NCBI GenBank assembly: GCA_024699855.1
Contig: JAMPIQ010000002.1
Location: 6,696,001 to 6,760,000, forward strand
Direction: 5' to 3'
Length of the DNA: 64,000 bases
From: Aphelenchoides besseyi
Lineage: Eukaryota > Nematoda > Chromadorea > Rhabditida > Aphelenchoididae
Both the position numbers and the translations under genes were made by a program. The notes beneath the pieces are model-generated. The model did not search any database and was not told the DNA's origin. It saw only the letters and a program-made list of their open reading frames with translations. How positions within the stretch are numbered: the first letter of the stretch is position 1; each line of letters opens with the position of its first letter. Of this stretch, positions 20,811-32,119 are shown piece after piece.

Positions 20811-23131
20811 ATGGGTCGTGATTATACTCAGCGTCGACGTTCCGATTCGTCGAGCTACCGACATAGTAGAACACCAAAACGATCCGAATCCTCACGTAAA
20901 CGATCACGATCTAACACGCGACGTTCCAGAGACCAAAGTGCAGATCGCAGTCGTGACAGGAGTAGAGAAAGAAGTCGTAGTAGAGATCGGTAGGAGTCTT
21001 GTGTTTCGTTTAACGCTTCCAATATTTCAGTTATTCAAAACGCCGCACCACACCGCAACGTCGACGCTCTCGATCTCGAAGTCACACGCGAAGAAGAGAT
21101 TATCGGAGAGAGAAAAGAAGTCGACGGTCGTATCGCTATTCGTCTTCATCAACAGAATCTTATGATTCGCCATCACCCGTAAGTCCGGATTTGCTTAACG
21201 TATTTACTTCCTGTTAAGCACAAAAACAATCAAGCGAGTACGAGTAGCAATAGTACAGTTAAGCCCGAACCACCGCCTTTTGCCAACGCTCCTTCTATGC
21301 CAAACTTTTCCACACAAATCGCATTTTTCAATGTAAGTGGACATTCTACTGCTTATCAACTGGTGTGTTTAGTACGGTGCAGCACCAGCCGGATCAACTA
21401 CGGTCACCTACCAATCTCAAAACACGGCAACTTGTTTCAACAATCCGTACTTCACTTCTATTTCTTCATCATCCTTGCTCTCTGCGCTTTTACCACCTCC
21501 ACCTGCTCCGCCAGTCGATGATGTAAGTTCTGATTGTTATCATCTACAAAAACATTCAAAGTTGAAGGACTGTGCACTTTCAACGCCACCTCCGCCACCT
21601 CCTGAACCGCCAAATGAATCCGCAATCTATAACATTCCCGGTTACAACTCCGCAGCAATTTCGAATGCAATGCGCTATAAACCATTGTAAGTTAACGATT
21701 AAAAAAAGCAATTACTTATCTTTACGTTAGAATCTACCAAAAACGTCGATGGCCACTTTTGCCGCCTGAATGGGGAACCGTTTCACTCGAGGCGTATACG
21801 ATTCTCGATCAAGTTGGTGAAGGCACTTATGGACAAGGTAGTTTAACGTCTCTAAGACATCATTAAATCTTCTCCTTTGCAGTTTACAAGGCAAAACGAC
21901 AAAACAATGGTCAGTGCTTATTTGAGCATATTCACGAGTTTTTAGATGAGATGGTGGCATTGAAGAAAGTGCGCTTGGAGAACGAACGTGAAGGCTTCCC
22001 GATTACCGCAGTTCGAGAAATCAAACTTCTCCGTCGACTTGATCATCCGAACATCGTTAAATTACTCGATGTTGTGACTGAAAGCACACAACAGGACACA
22101 AAACGTGAATTCAATGCTTTTTTCCTTGTGTTTGAGTACGTTGATCATGACTTGAATGGATTGTTGGAGTCCCATATGGTCGAATTCACGGAAACCCAAG
22201 TAGCATCTCTCTTCAAACAACTCTTACTGGCACTCCAACATTCGCACGAAAAAGAGCTGTTGCATCGAGACTTGAAATGTGCAAACATTTTGATCAACAA
22301 CAAGTACGTGAATCTTTCGTAATGTTGACTTTTAGAATTTCAGAGGGGAGTTGAAATTGGCGGATTTTGGTTTGGCACGAATTTACGACAAGAACAAAGA
22401 TCGTTTGTACACCAATCGCGTCATTACACTTTGGTAGAATTTATTAACAGTCCAAGTTACCTTTTTCGTTCAGGTATCGTCCACCCGAGTTGTTGCTTGG
22501 ATTAGAGAAGTACGGACCGGCTGTCGACATTTGGAGTGCAGGGTTAGTTGTCGTAGAGCAGATGCGAACTACACAGTCGTTTAGATGTATTCTTGGCGAG
22601 TTGTTTACGAAAAAACCCATCTTTCAAGGAAATTCGGAAATGGCTCAATTGGAACTAATAGCAAAATGTTGTGGAACTCCAAGTCACGAAGTTTGGCCGA
22701 ACGTTTCACAGATGCCGCTCTACAACACGCTAAGACCCAAAAATTTCTATCAACGAAGACTAAGAATGGAGTTTGCATTGTAAGTTCCCAATCGACTCTT
22801 GTCAATTGTTTTGTTGTTTCTCAGTTTTCCTCCGATGGCTCTGGACTTGTTCGACAAGCTACTTGCATTGGATCCGCTGAAACGACCCACAGCAACAAAA
22901 GCTCTCGAACATTCGTGGCTAAGCAAAGTTGATCCTGCACGCGTTTCACCCCCAAATTTGCCGAAACATCAGGATTGTCACGAAATGTGGTCGAAGAAGC
23001 AACGACAAGAACGATACGCGAACGAGCGAAACGAACGAAATCGACGAACAATGTCTTCGGTGAATATGCCGCCGCGTGAATCGGCCGGTTCGATTGACAA
23101 TGATCGACGAAATGCGTCGTTTGCATTTTAA
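20811..23131 (+). CDS. cdk12: CDK12/CDK13, RNA polymerase II CTD kinase
   Basis: ATG 20811 follows a TTTGCAG acceptor. The N-terminal third is an RS-rich domain ([14 protein letters not shown]) across two exons, then serine- and proline-rich stretches ([19 protein letters not shown]). The kinase domain starts around 21790 with [16 protein letters not shown], then VALKKVRL, the PSTAIRE-like helix PITAVREIK, catalytic [30 protein letters not shown], the T-loop continuation [13 protein letters not shown] and [14 protein letters not shown]. The C-terminal extension [17 protein letters not shown] is specific to CDK12/13. With cyclin K this enzyme phosphorylates Ser2 of the RNA polymerase II CTD. 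It is divergent from the ABC transporter (907 bases between starts). The third human-like C-terminal tail is absent; the protein ends at TAA 23129-23131. Confidence 0.95.
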
Positions 23132-23994
23132 TAGTTGTAAGCAAGTGCTTTTTAATTAGATCTTATCTAGATAAACTCAAGTTGTTTACTCGAATTGTTT
23201 CAGTGAGACGCTGTTCGTTATTGTTGTAATCGAATTGTCTGCTCACGAATGGAGTTGTGTTCGTTTGCGTGTGCTTCCAACTGTCGGGTTATTTCCATGT
23301 CCCTCGTCAATCAAAAATATCCTTCGGATTCTATAGTCAACACGATTGTTTAGCATTTTTCTTAACAAATCCGGTGCAGAAATTTCGTTTAAAACACTGC
23401 ACTCACCTATTGATTGTCCCTATTATATCATGATTTAAGTTGTATCTGTGACCAAAAATTCTCGACGTTACACTTCAAGTTGTTTGTACGTTCCACATAT
23501 TATTTTATTATATTGTCTACTTTTTGTTGTTGTTTTACCGTAACTTTTTAATGTGTTAACAAAGGAAATTGGAAGCAGTTCAAATGTCCGCAAATTCAGA
23601 AACTGATCATTAGACTAGAAACCGTCAAACGGTAAGTTCTATTCCGATGTAATAGACGACTTTAACAAAAACTCAATTGACTTGAAGATCGTGCCAATTT
23701 CTCAGAAGATTTATGCGCAATTTTTCTTTGTACGGTAACACAACGAACAGAAATACGCTCCCAGATGCTAATTGGTCATTCTACGTGTTTTCTAGTCCCA
23801 GAATCGAATACTCTGTGATTTCCACGATTATTCTCTTCGTTTAGATTCTTTCATTTTCTGCCCACATAATCATTTACGGGTCATCTTAACTTTCTTTTTC
23901 ATGTTTTGCCAATTATTTAACCGAGTTCTTTATCAATAATGAACGTTGTTGTGAATAAATTTAATTGTTTTCCCAGTTTACAAACCTCCCGTGT

Positions 23995-25346
23995 CTATGG
24001 ATTATACCAATCCAGAAACAGTAACGTAAAAGTTAGAACAATGAGGCAAAAAAGAGCGATCACTCGGCGACTTGCACTGTTCTTGATCGCATCTCGAATG
24101 AACTGATTCGCTTGGTCGAGATTGTCGAGAGTGTGAATCGTCTTTTGATGAATGATCTCGATATCCTTCTCTTGTTCTACGATCTAATTGTAACGTGTAG
24201 ACTTAAGTATGCAAGAACCAATCAAACCTTTTCAACAAACGTTTGTTGAAGTTTTTGTAGTTCGGAAAACTGCGATTCAATTTGCTCGATTTCTGAATTC
24301 CTTTGAACCAAACGCTCCAAAAGCTGTTGATTTTCAATGGTCAGTTGTGCTTGTTCGGTTGAATTAAGCGGCGTAGTGGGTTTTTCGTTTTCGTTCTGTT
24401 CATCGTCAAAATGCGAAACATCGACCACAGGCACTAGACCTTTTAATTAGTTGTCTGTTGTCTTCCACTTACCGTCAACGGGAATTTCTTTCTTGGGCTC
24501 CATTTTTTTTTCAAGTGTTCGCTCTTCTCGTTTCATTGGTCCAATGCTTTCTGATTCTGATGGGTGTGCACGTTCCTCCTTCAATTGTCGTTCCATTTCG
24601 ATTTGTCTTCTTTTCAACTCTTCACGTTTCGCTTCAACTCCTGCGCGTAGTCCTTCGATTTTAGGTGCATACATATTGACTAGGTTTCCCAAACGACAAA
24701 TACGATTCAAATGTTGCGATTTCTTCAAATAAAGGGCCCGTATTTCAGAAACAATTTTGCACACGTTTTTCAAATAAACATTCAATAGCAATGTGATCGC
24801 TTTTAGATGAGGATGTTCGTCGTCTTTTCGCAGAGAAGGATCGTTGTCCACTTGAAACTCAAGATTGCGGACCAACTTGGAACACTGACGCATAGCCAAA
24901 TCTGAAGACTTAAATGTTCAGTGTTTGCATCTTTGAACTGACCGGTATCCGAGTCAAAATGTCGCCGATCAGCATCGGACATAAGTTCATCGTGGCCATA
25001 AGCACTGACTGTTGACAACAAGTACGATTTACGTCGTTCAACCACCAGATCTGCTAATTCTCGGATGTGCTGTCCAATTTGACGTGCATGTGCGGTGTAA
25101 AGATGGAAGTTTGCGGAAACAAGCACCGGTTCTTCTTCTACTTTTGGAGCTTCAGTAACTACATTGTCTAGAAAGGAAGAGTGAAGAAAGAACTAATAAA
25201 GAATTACCGCTCGTCTTTTCCGTGATCGAGTCGCTTTCAGATGGTGATTTAGAACGCTGTTTAGCCGCCGTCAATTGTCGTAACTTGATCGCTTTGACAC
25301 GTGCCCGAAAAAGTGCCGTGTTATCGGTAAACAGCGAACGTTCCAT
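23995..25346 (-). CDS. stx18: syntaxin-18, ER Qa-SNARE
   Basis: Multi-exon gene for the ER t-SNARE syntaxin-18 (Ufe1 family), which drives Golgi-to-ER membrane fusion. The preferred start is ATG 25346: MERSLFTDNTALFRARVKAI aligns with the family N-terminus; an upstream in-frame extension exists but lacks support. An N-terminal helical domain (FHLYTAHARQIGQHIRELADL, SDADRRHFDSDT) is followed by a charged coiled coil. The SNARE motif begins in QLLERLVQRNSEIEQIESQ and continues through VEQEKDIEIIHQKTIHTLDNL and AIKNSASRRV. A C-terminal anchor ends ...LTFTLLFLDWYNP, very close to the family ending. Stop is at 23995-23997. It is convergent with CDK12. Confidence 0.92.
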
Positions 25347-25428
25347 ATTACGATCTAAACCAATCAGTTCACGTGATTGTTTTTGTTCATAGCGATAACC
25401 ACTGGTTGGCATTACCAATTTCGTTTAG

Positions 25429-25568
25429 TTGATCGTTCTATTGAGACTCCGGAAACGTTAGCCAGTCATTTATTTCATAATCTGCACATGCACTATCTTT
25501 CGAGTAAGATGATTGAACGACTTCGACGTAACGGTAAAAATACGATTGTGGGATTAGAAGAGGAATAA
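25429..25568 (+). other. possible short exon, unrecognised
   Basis: A TTTCGTTTAG acceptor opens a 46-codon plus-strand frame, VDRSIETPETLASHLF..., rich in His/Leu/Arg and ending GLEEE at TAA 25566-25568. It lies between syntaxin-18 and synaptobrevin, on the other strand. No upstream exon was found, so it may be chance. Confidence 0.2.
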
Positions 25569-25918
25569 ATAGAAAAAGAATCCTCAGATGTTAGACAGCA
25601 AATGACTGTTGTGCGAGTGTCACAAAAGAACACCTTGCAATTCCATCGAATATAAGACTCACGAAGAAAGTGACTTTGCGAAGTTTTAAAGAACATTTAG
25701 GAGTCAATGATCGAAAACAAGTTTGCAGTGGTAATGGTAAAACGAAAATGAATTGGCTCCGGTATTTTGAAATTATACAGTCGACTTGGTTAGTTACTAG
25801 GATAAACATAAAATTAAGCAGTTTCAAATAAAAAACATTCGATTTCAAAAGTTTTTCATTCGCGCAAAAATCGAATACAAGAAGTTTTCCGTTGGATTTT
25901 GAGTTACTCGAAACCATC

Positions 25919-26332
25919 TTATTTACCACCGGCCCAAACAACGATCAGGATCACGAGCAAGATCACGATAGCGCACATAATGATGATCATTTTGATGTTC
26001 TTCCACCAGTATTTACGCTTCAACGTGGCCGCCGATTTCTCGAATTGCGAAGCTCCTTCCTGAAACAAATCGATTGCATCGATCCGTCTGATCCACAAAC
26101 CTGCAAGGCATCAGCACGATCGTCCAACTGCGAGAGTTTTTGATCACGCTCGAGAACCTTTTCGACATTCACCTTAAACAACATTATCATGAGCGACAAT
26201 AGTAAAACCTCTTACCTTCATGATGCCTACGACCTCGTCGACTTGTGCTTGGGTCTGTTGGAGACGTTTGTTCGACGGACGAGGTCCACCGGATTGGCCA
26301 TCGGCGCCGCCTTGAGGTCCACCGCCGTCCAT
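25919..26332 (-). CDS. synaptobrevin/VAMP, vesicle R-SNARE
   Basis: Three exons give about 109 residues: a Gly/Pro-rich leader ([16 protein letters not shown]), the R-SNARE motif ([19 protein letters not shown]...) with the central-layer Arg in [11 protein letters not shown], and [20 protein letters not shown] before the membrane anchor ([19 protein letters not shown]). Size and order match neuronal synaptobrevin (C. elegans SNB-1 type), which pairs with syntaxin and SNAP-25 for vesicle fusion. Introns sit after IMK and after DALQ, the usual places. Stop is at 25919-25921. It lies 573 bases upstream of syntaxin-18 on the same strand, too far apart and with separate leaders for a clear operon. 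Confidence 0.96.
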
Positions 26333-28846
26333 TGTAAAACCAACTGCGGGATTAGAAATTGTGGCAGAAAACTTATGGAAAGCAAGAACGACAGCGAACG
26401 TCGACGATTCGCTTGTACGTGCTGAAAGTTTGTGAATTAGAAGCCCCAAATAGAAAGTTCAACGTGAAGAAACTCGCGAACAAAAACCGCAACTCAACGG
26501 GAGTATTCGATTATTTTGCAGAGAAACTAATGAGTAGAAAAGTCCATTGGCTCGTTAACAAAGTTAATTAGCGAAGAACGAAACTGAACACAACTAATGG
26601 CCGCAGTAAAGTTATAAATTCGTTCACTGCACAACCAGGACCAAACTCCGGGTCGTCAAAAACACGAGTTTCCGGCCAAGTGGAAGAATAAGCAAAGTCA
26701 CGGCCGAACTTGGACCGAAAAGGCGAATACTGAAGAACAAAAAAGTAAACGCTTCGAAGTCGAGTTTCGAATTCAATGAGCGCGCATCGATTTGTGGTGC
26801 TCGGAGAATAGACCACAAAGCAATTAAACGGAATGAACGACGAGTTGCAAGAGAGATTGAACAAACAAAAACGCTCACTCAATTAAAATGAGTTTGTTAG
26901 CAAAATAACGAGTCGACTTCAGAAGTCCAATGAAAAATTACAAGCATCGTATGTTTCCCTAGCCTTTGGAGCTACAGCTAAATTGTCTGCTGCCACGAAT
27001 CACTCTGTTCACCGCCGATCAACGCAGAAAAACAATCCGTCAGTCAAAGCGAGAGAATCCGAGAGTGAACGTTAAGCCACGAATCTTTTTTTGGTATTCC
27101 ACTAATGAAATGCGAACAAGCCCACTTTTCATTCAACATCTTAAGGATACAAAAATGACAAGCAAAAAGCAATTCCATTAATGAAAAGTCAAAACCAACA
27201 AAAAACAACGTGAATGTACTTTCGAGAGCTGTCAATAAATCAGCTTAATGATTGATTAACAATTGGAAAATGAACGCAAAATACAAACCCTATCGTTTCC
27301 GAGCGTTCTTCTGAATTCCGTAACCGTTGTTCTCAAGATTTCAAGCGTCACATCGACAATCAAATAGACAGTCAATTCGGGACTGTCGGCTATGATCCAA
27401 ATTACAATTGTCGGTTTTATTTCCCGCCTGACGCGGAAATAATCTGAAGGCAGAAGTACAATGTGCGCGTTGCAGATGGACGCCCAGAGCGGAAAACGTG
27501 AAGCGGAATTTCGAGGCAAAGTAGAACACGTCGCTTTGATGCCCCGTCCGGCCTCTCCACTTTCGGCACACTATTCAGTGACGCAACGGTCTTCAAATGT
27601 CTCTGCAGGCCATGAATGGCAAAGGCGTCCGTTTTTTCAGCGCATTCGTTTTGTCGATTTCTCGCAAACGCTTCGGGCTGCCAAGCTTTAAACGCGAGCG
27701 ACCGTTCTCGTTGACATGTTTCAAAGGCCTCACAAATGGCGAAGCGGTAGTTGAATTCGGTTTTTGTGGAGGAGCAAACAAAAATGTAAAAATCAATTAA
27801 TCTCAAAGCCAACGAACGCTCCCAACTGTGCAACGACAATCATGTTACTCCTCATTTAATATCCACTCAATTATGACAAACGGAGAGAACGCGTCCATGA
27901 GCAGCATTCAGTTTCCTCATTAGCTATTTGCGTTTCTACGAACTACAACGCTCGCCGACTGTTCGTATCAGCAAGTGTTAAGGAAAGTTTGAAGATTAAC
28001 ACTTTCAGCATCGTGAATAAAATCAACGAGCAACAAATCGACCGCGATTCGGAACGACAGAAAACAATCGAAAATTCACGGTCAAGATCCAATAATCGTC
28101 TCCAATGACAACCCGAATAAAAGTACACTTTTGAAGTTACGAAACCCCAGAGAACATTCACTTTGCTAACGACCTTTAATAATTAAGAAGGCAAAGACTT
28201 AATTCCAATTCAATTTTTAATTCGAACATCAACTAAAAGCCAACGATTTGAAGAACTGCTTAGCACGAAGATAAACGCGAAGATCGACTTATTGAAGACC
28301 ATCCAGAGCATTTGTTTCCAAACGGCCGTCGAATCGCCGAAGATCACGGACGCCACAAACAATCTCTTGTTTTAACCATCTTAAAGTTTTGTTCAGCGGT
28401 GAATCAACTCCTCGTGTTCGAGCGCAAACTGCCATCGAGTGGCGCTTCGCGTTTTTGCACGTAGCATGAAGTAAACTCGTAGAAGTTGCCAATGTTCCAT
28501 TTTGCTTGTTACTCTCGTTTTACTATCATCAATAATCCTGTCAGTTCTGGACTCCGAACTTGCAATTCTGTTGGGTCGCTTTCATTCGTCTGAAATTGTG
28601 TTGGCCAAAAAAGCGATTCTTGTTATCTTCTCGATTTTAATCACGCGTTTAATTGGAAATCATGAGCAGCTGGTTTAAAAATGCGCACATTCACGCTTCG
28701 ACGATTGACAGACCATTGAAACCAACAAGTCCAGATCGTCGACTTGGCGTTTGTTTCTTTGCGGCTTTTAATTTGTTTCCTCGTGTTTTGGTATTCGGAA
28801 CTGGTCAGAAGATTTCTGCATTCCGTCGATAATTTCAGGCGAGAAT
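26333..28846. other. gene-poor interval between VAMP and EHBP1
   Basis: Overlapping short frames occur on both strands (the longest is 140 codons, 27417-27839 minus), but none has domain-like composition or splice support. The interval separates two divergent promoters and probably holds their regulatory DNA. One copy of the TCAACGGGAGTATT motif is at 26494-26507. Confidence 0.5.
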
Positions 28847-31800
28847 ATGAGTCTACTGCTTCGCAAATTCAAACGGTCGAAGAAGAAAGCAGCCAAATTT
28901 CGTTTCAATTTGTCGTGTAAAGAGCTGATCTTCGAGTTGGCTCCAAAATGGCGACCAGAACGCATCGTTATCGCTTGTATGCATCGCAAACGTCGATACG
29001 AAATTACACCACGACGATTGGAATGGAGTCTAGAATCTTATACTCGTGCAATGATCGCGTGGCCGGACGAGTGCGCTGATCCACTACTGATGACCACAAC
29101 GTTGTTTCGAGATCAGGATCACGACCAATACGACGACAAGGTTTGTAACTACTTTACTTTATTGTTACTTATTCATAGGATTGGACGCTCGTAGTGGAAG
29201 AAGTGACGGCAAAAGGGAAACATCGTCCATTGGCAGCGATCTCGATTAATGTTCGTTTATTCATCACGGATTTACCCGGTACTCGAATGGAGGCCAAATT
29301 CAAATTACGACCATTACGAAAAGAAGTTCAACTTTGTACGTTACAATTAGACATTTCATCGAAGTTGTTACGCGAAGGGGAAACTGCGTAAGTGATTTTT
29401 CATCGTATTTGATTCTGAAAATTTGTGTTTAGCGAAGACGATTTACAGTCATTAGCTAGCAGTGTATCCAATCTAGCTATTGATAAACCAGCCGAAATGG
29501 TAGAGTCTGATGGGAACGCTGTTGAGTCAAAAACTGACAAGGAAGTAGTTAACGGTATAGCGAAGGTTTCGGATGAAATCGTAAAGTTTACTGAAGCCGT
29601 TTCTACACCTGAAGAAGAGCCATCATCTGTTGCTATTTCTGACAAACCAAAAACTCCCAAAGGTAACAACCGACAACTCCTTTACTAAACAAAGAGATTT
29701 AGAATCCAAGCAGCCGTCATTGCATATTGAGGAGGAGAAGAAAGAAGATCCAATCGACGTTCCTTTATCACCACCCGTTGAGGTTCATTATCGGTAAGTT
29801 GAACAACAAAACATTATAAATAGTGTGAATTTGTAGCGACACATTATCAAAGAAAACATCTCAACCGTCAATACCAGCTGTAATTCCCGGTGAACCGTTG
29901 ATTGAATGGTGTTCGCGAATAACCAAAGGCTACAAAAACACGACAGTTCGCGATTTTACGTTAGTTATTGAACTTTTATTTTCATTGGTTTGTTCCAGAA
30001 AAAGTTTCAAGTCGGGATTAGCGTTTTGTGCGATCATCCATCGCTATCGCCCCGATCTTATTGGTGACTTTTCGAGTTTGGATTTTGCTGATACTCTCGG
30101 TGCTTGCAAATCGAATTGCAAAAAGGCATTTGCTGCTGCAGAAGAATTAGGAGTTCGAAGGTTCGAAATCAATGAATTTACTTTTCTTAAATGTTGCAAT
30201 TTTAGCACATTGGACGAATCGATAGTTACACTGCTTGATCGTGCTCAAATACAGAGGTTTTTGGACATGTTGCGATACGTGCTTGAAGGAGGAAGCATTT
30301 CAAACGGCTCTGATTCGAACCGTCATTCAAGCCAAAACAACCATCGCACCTCTTCGATCTACGGATTGTCCGAAGGCGAAGTAACGCTTTTGAGCGATTT
30401 TGAACTCATGAAACAAAGTCGATTGCAAGAAAGCGAGTTGGAATCGTCGGCTTTTGGAATGACATTAGTAAGTTGATAACTAGCTAGTTGGTGATCATTC
30501 GAATCGAAGGACGAAACGGATGATGGTATTCTGAAACATTCGACTCCACGTAATCCTCCTCATTCTCGACAACATACGGGACAAGCATCACCACAATTAG
30601 GTCGTAAAAAATACGACAACGATCGAATTGCTGAATCTTTTCGTAATGAACCGTCACCAATTCCTAAACAATCGTTGCCCAACGTTGCATCTTTGGTTGA
30701 GTAAGTGTTCTTAGCCATAAATTGCCATTTTCGATGGTTTTTAGCGACGTCAAGTCTTTGAATTTCACGAAACATCCAAAACGCGAGTTTGATGTCGACT
30801 CTGACGAGCGAAGAGAGCAGTTGAGATTGAAAGCGCGACAAATGTTGGAAAATCCCGCTGCAGCAGTAGTCGATTCGGAGGTTTGTTGTCGAATATCACT
30901 TATCCAATTGAAATGGTTTAGTTGGACGAAGAACGCAAAAAAAGACTACATGCTGAAGCTCAAAACTTACTCTCAAATATTTCAACACATACACCTGGTA
31001 AGTAAAGACAAGCTTTTGTTCTACTGTTGGTGTGTGCTTTGAAATAACCATATCGAATTTGAATAACATTTTACATATTCGTGTTGTATGTGCTTGTGTT
31101 TTACAGTTTCTGAGCTGCCTCAATTCAATCCACTAAGACGAACATCGTCAGTTCGTTCCACAAACTCCGTTGGTTCTAACACCGATCTCCGCACCCTGGG
31201 TACGTTAGGAACGACGCCTATTGTCGTTGTTATCGTCCACTTGTGATTGTAAATTCGTTTTGTGCTTTTAGATGTAATCACAACACAAACCAGTTTTCGT
31301 ACTTTCAAAAAACTCCAACCATCACCACAATTGCAACGAAAAACGTGTAGGTGCTTAAATGTTTCGTGTTTCTTTTTTGCTGTGAATTGACATTCTTTGA
31401 ATAGCTTAGTTAATCTTTCGATTTTCAGATGAAGGTCCGATTTTGCCCGCTTATGGTCGAGTACCTCAGTCTCAAATGAACGGTGGAAACAACGTAAGTT
31501 TTTGGATGTTATGGCACTTTTGTTTGGCTTTCGTATCGTACGTGTTTGTGTTTCCAGAAGTCTTTCAATCGCACCCAATCACCTTCGGCTGTTTACGGGA
31601 ACTCTGCTTTCGATCGGGTGAAACGTTTTGGTAGTATGCGAAGTCAGGAGTTAGCCGAGACGTTGTCGCAGATTTTAACTCGTCCGGTAGGTCATTTGTT
31701 GTTTGTAACGATGGGCTTTGATCAGACAAAAGTAATCAGCATTTAACTGAATGGCCATTTAAGGAATTCGACAAACAAACTGCCAATTCAACAAACGGTA

Positions 31801-32119
31801 GAATTAATTCAATCGAACAGGTTTATTTTCCTTCGTTGTTTTAGCTATAATCAATTCGACGCCAAGTCGCAAAGCATATAGTCGCTTGGAAAAGGAGCAG
31901 AGAACGAATTCCGTTGATGCATCCATTGAACTGGACAAGATCTCTGCCCGTTTAAACGATATCGAAAAATTGGATGCGGATGTCTTAGCCAAAATATCGA
32001 GCGTGACTCCCGGTTCTTCAGATGAACAGGAACTAATGATGGAGCATTTGAAGTTGTTGAACGAAAGAAACGAATTAGTCAGCAGACAGGACGATATCAA
32101 CAAGAAATTAGACTATTAG
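28847..32119 (+). CDS. ehbp1: EHBP1, EH domain-binding protein
   Basis: Start ATG 28847 follows TTTCAG and eight leader bases. The N-terminal C2-like domain (FRFNLSCKELIFELAPKW, then KDWTLVVEEVTAKGKHRPLA) and LLREGETADDDLQSLASSVS match EHBP1 closely. A Ser/Glu-rich linker follows. The calponin-homology domain has LIEWCSRITKGYKN, SFKSGLAFCAIIHRYRPDLI and FAAAEELGV. After further disordered exons the last exon starts a bMERB-type helix (SRLEKEQRTNSVDASIELDK...LLNERNELVSRQDDINKKL) and ends at TAG, about half a bMERB domain. EHBP1 links Rab8/10 and EHD proteins to actin during endocytic recycling and tubule formation. The TAG directly precedes a GTATGT donor-like sequence. Identification is firm; some linker exon borders are not resolved. 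Confidence 0.92.

Noticed and set aside
27417..27839. 140-codon minus-strand frame as a gene
   Set aside because: No recognisable motif, overlapping open frames on the other strand, no splice support.
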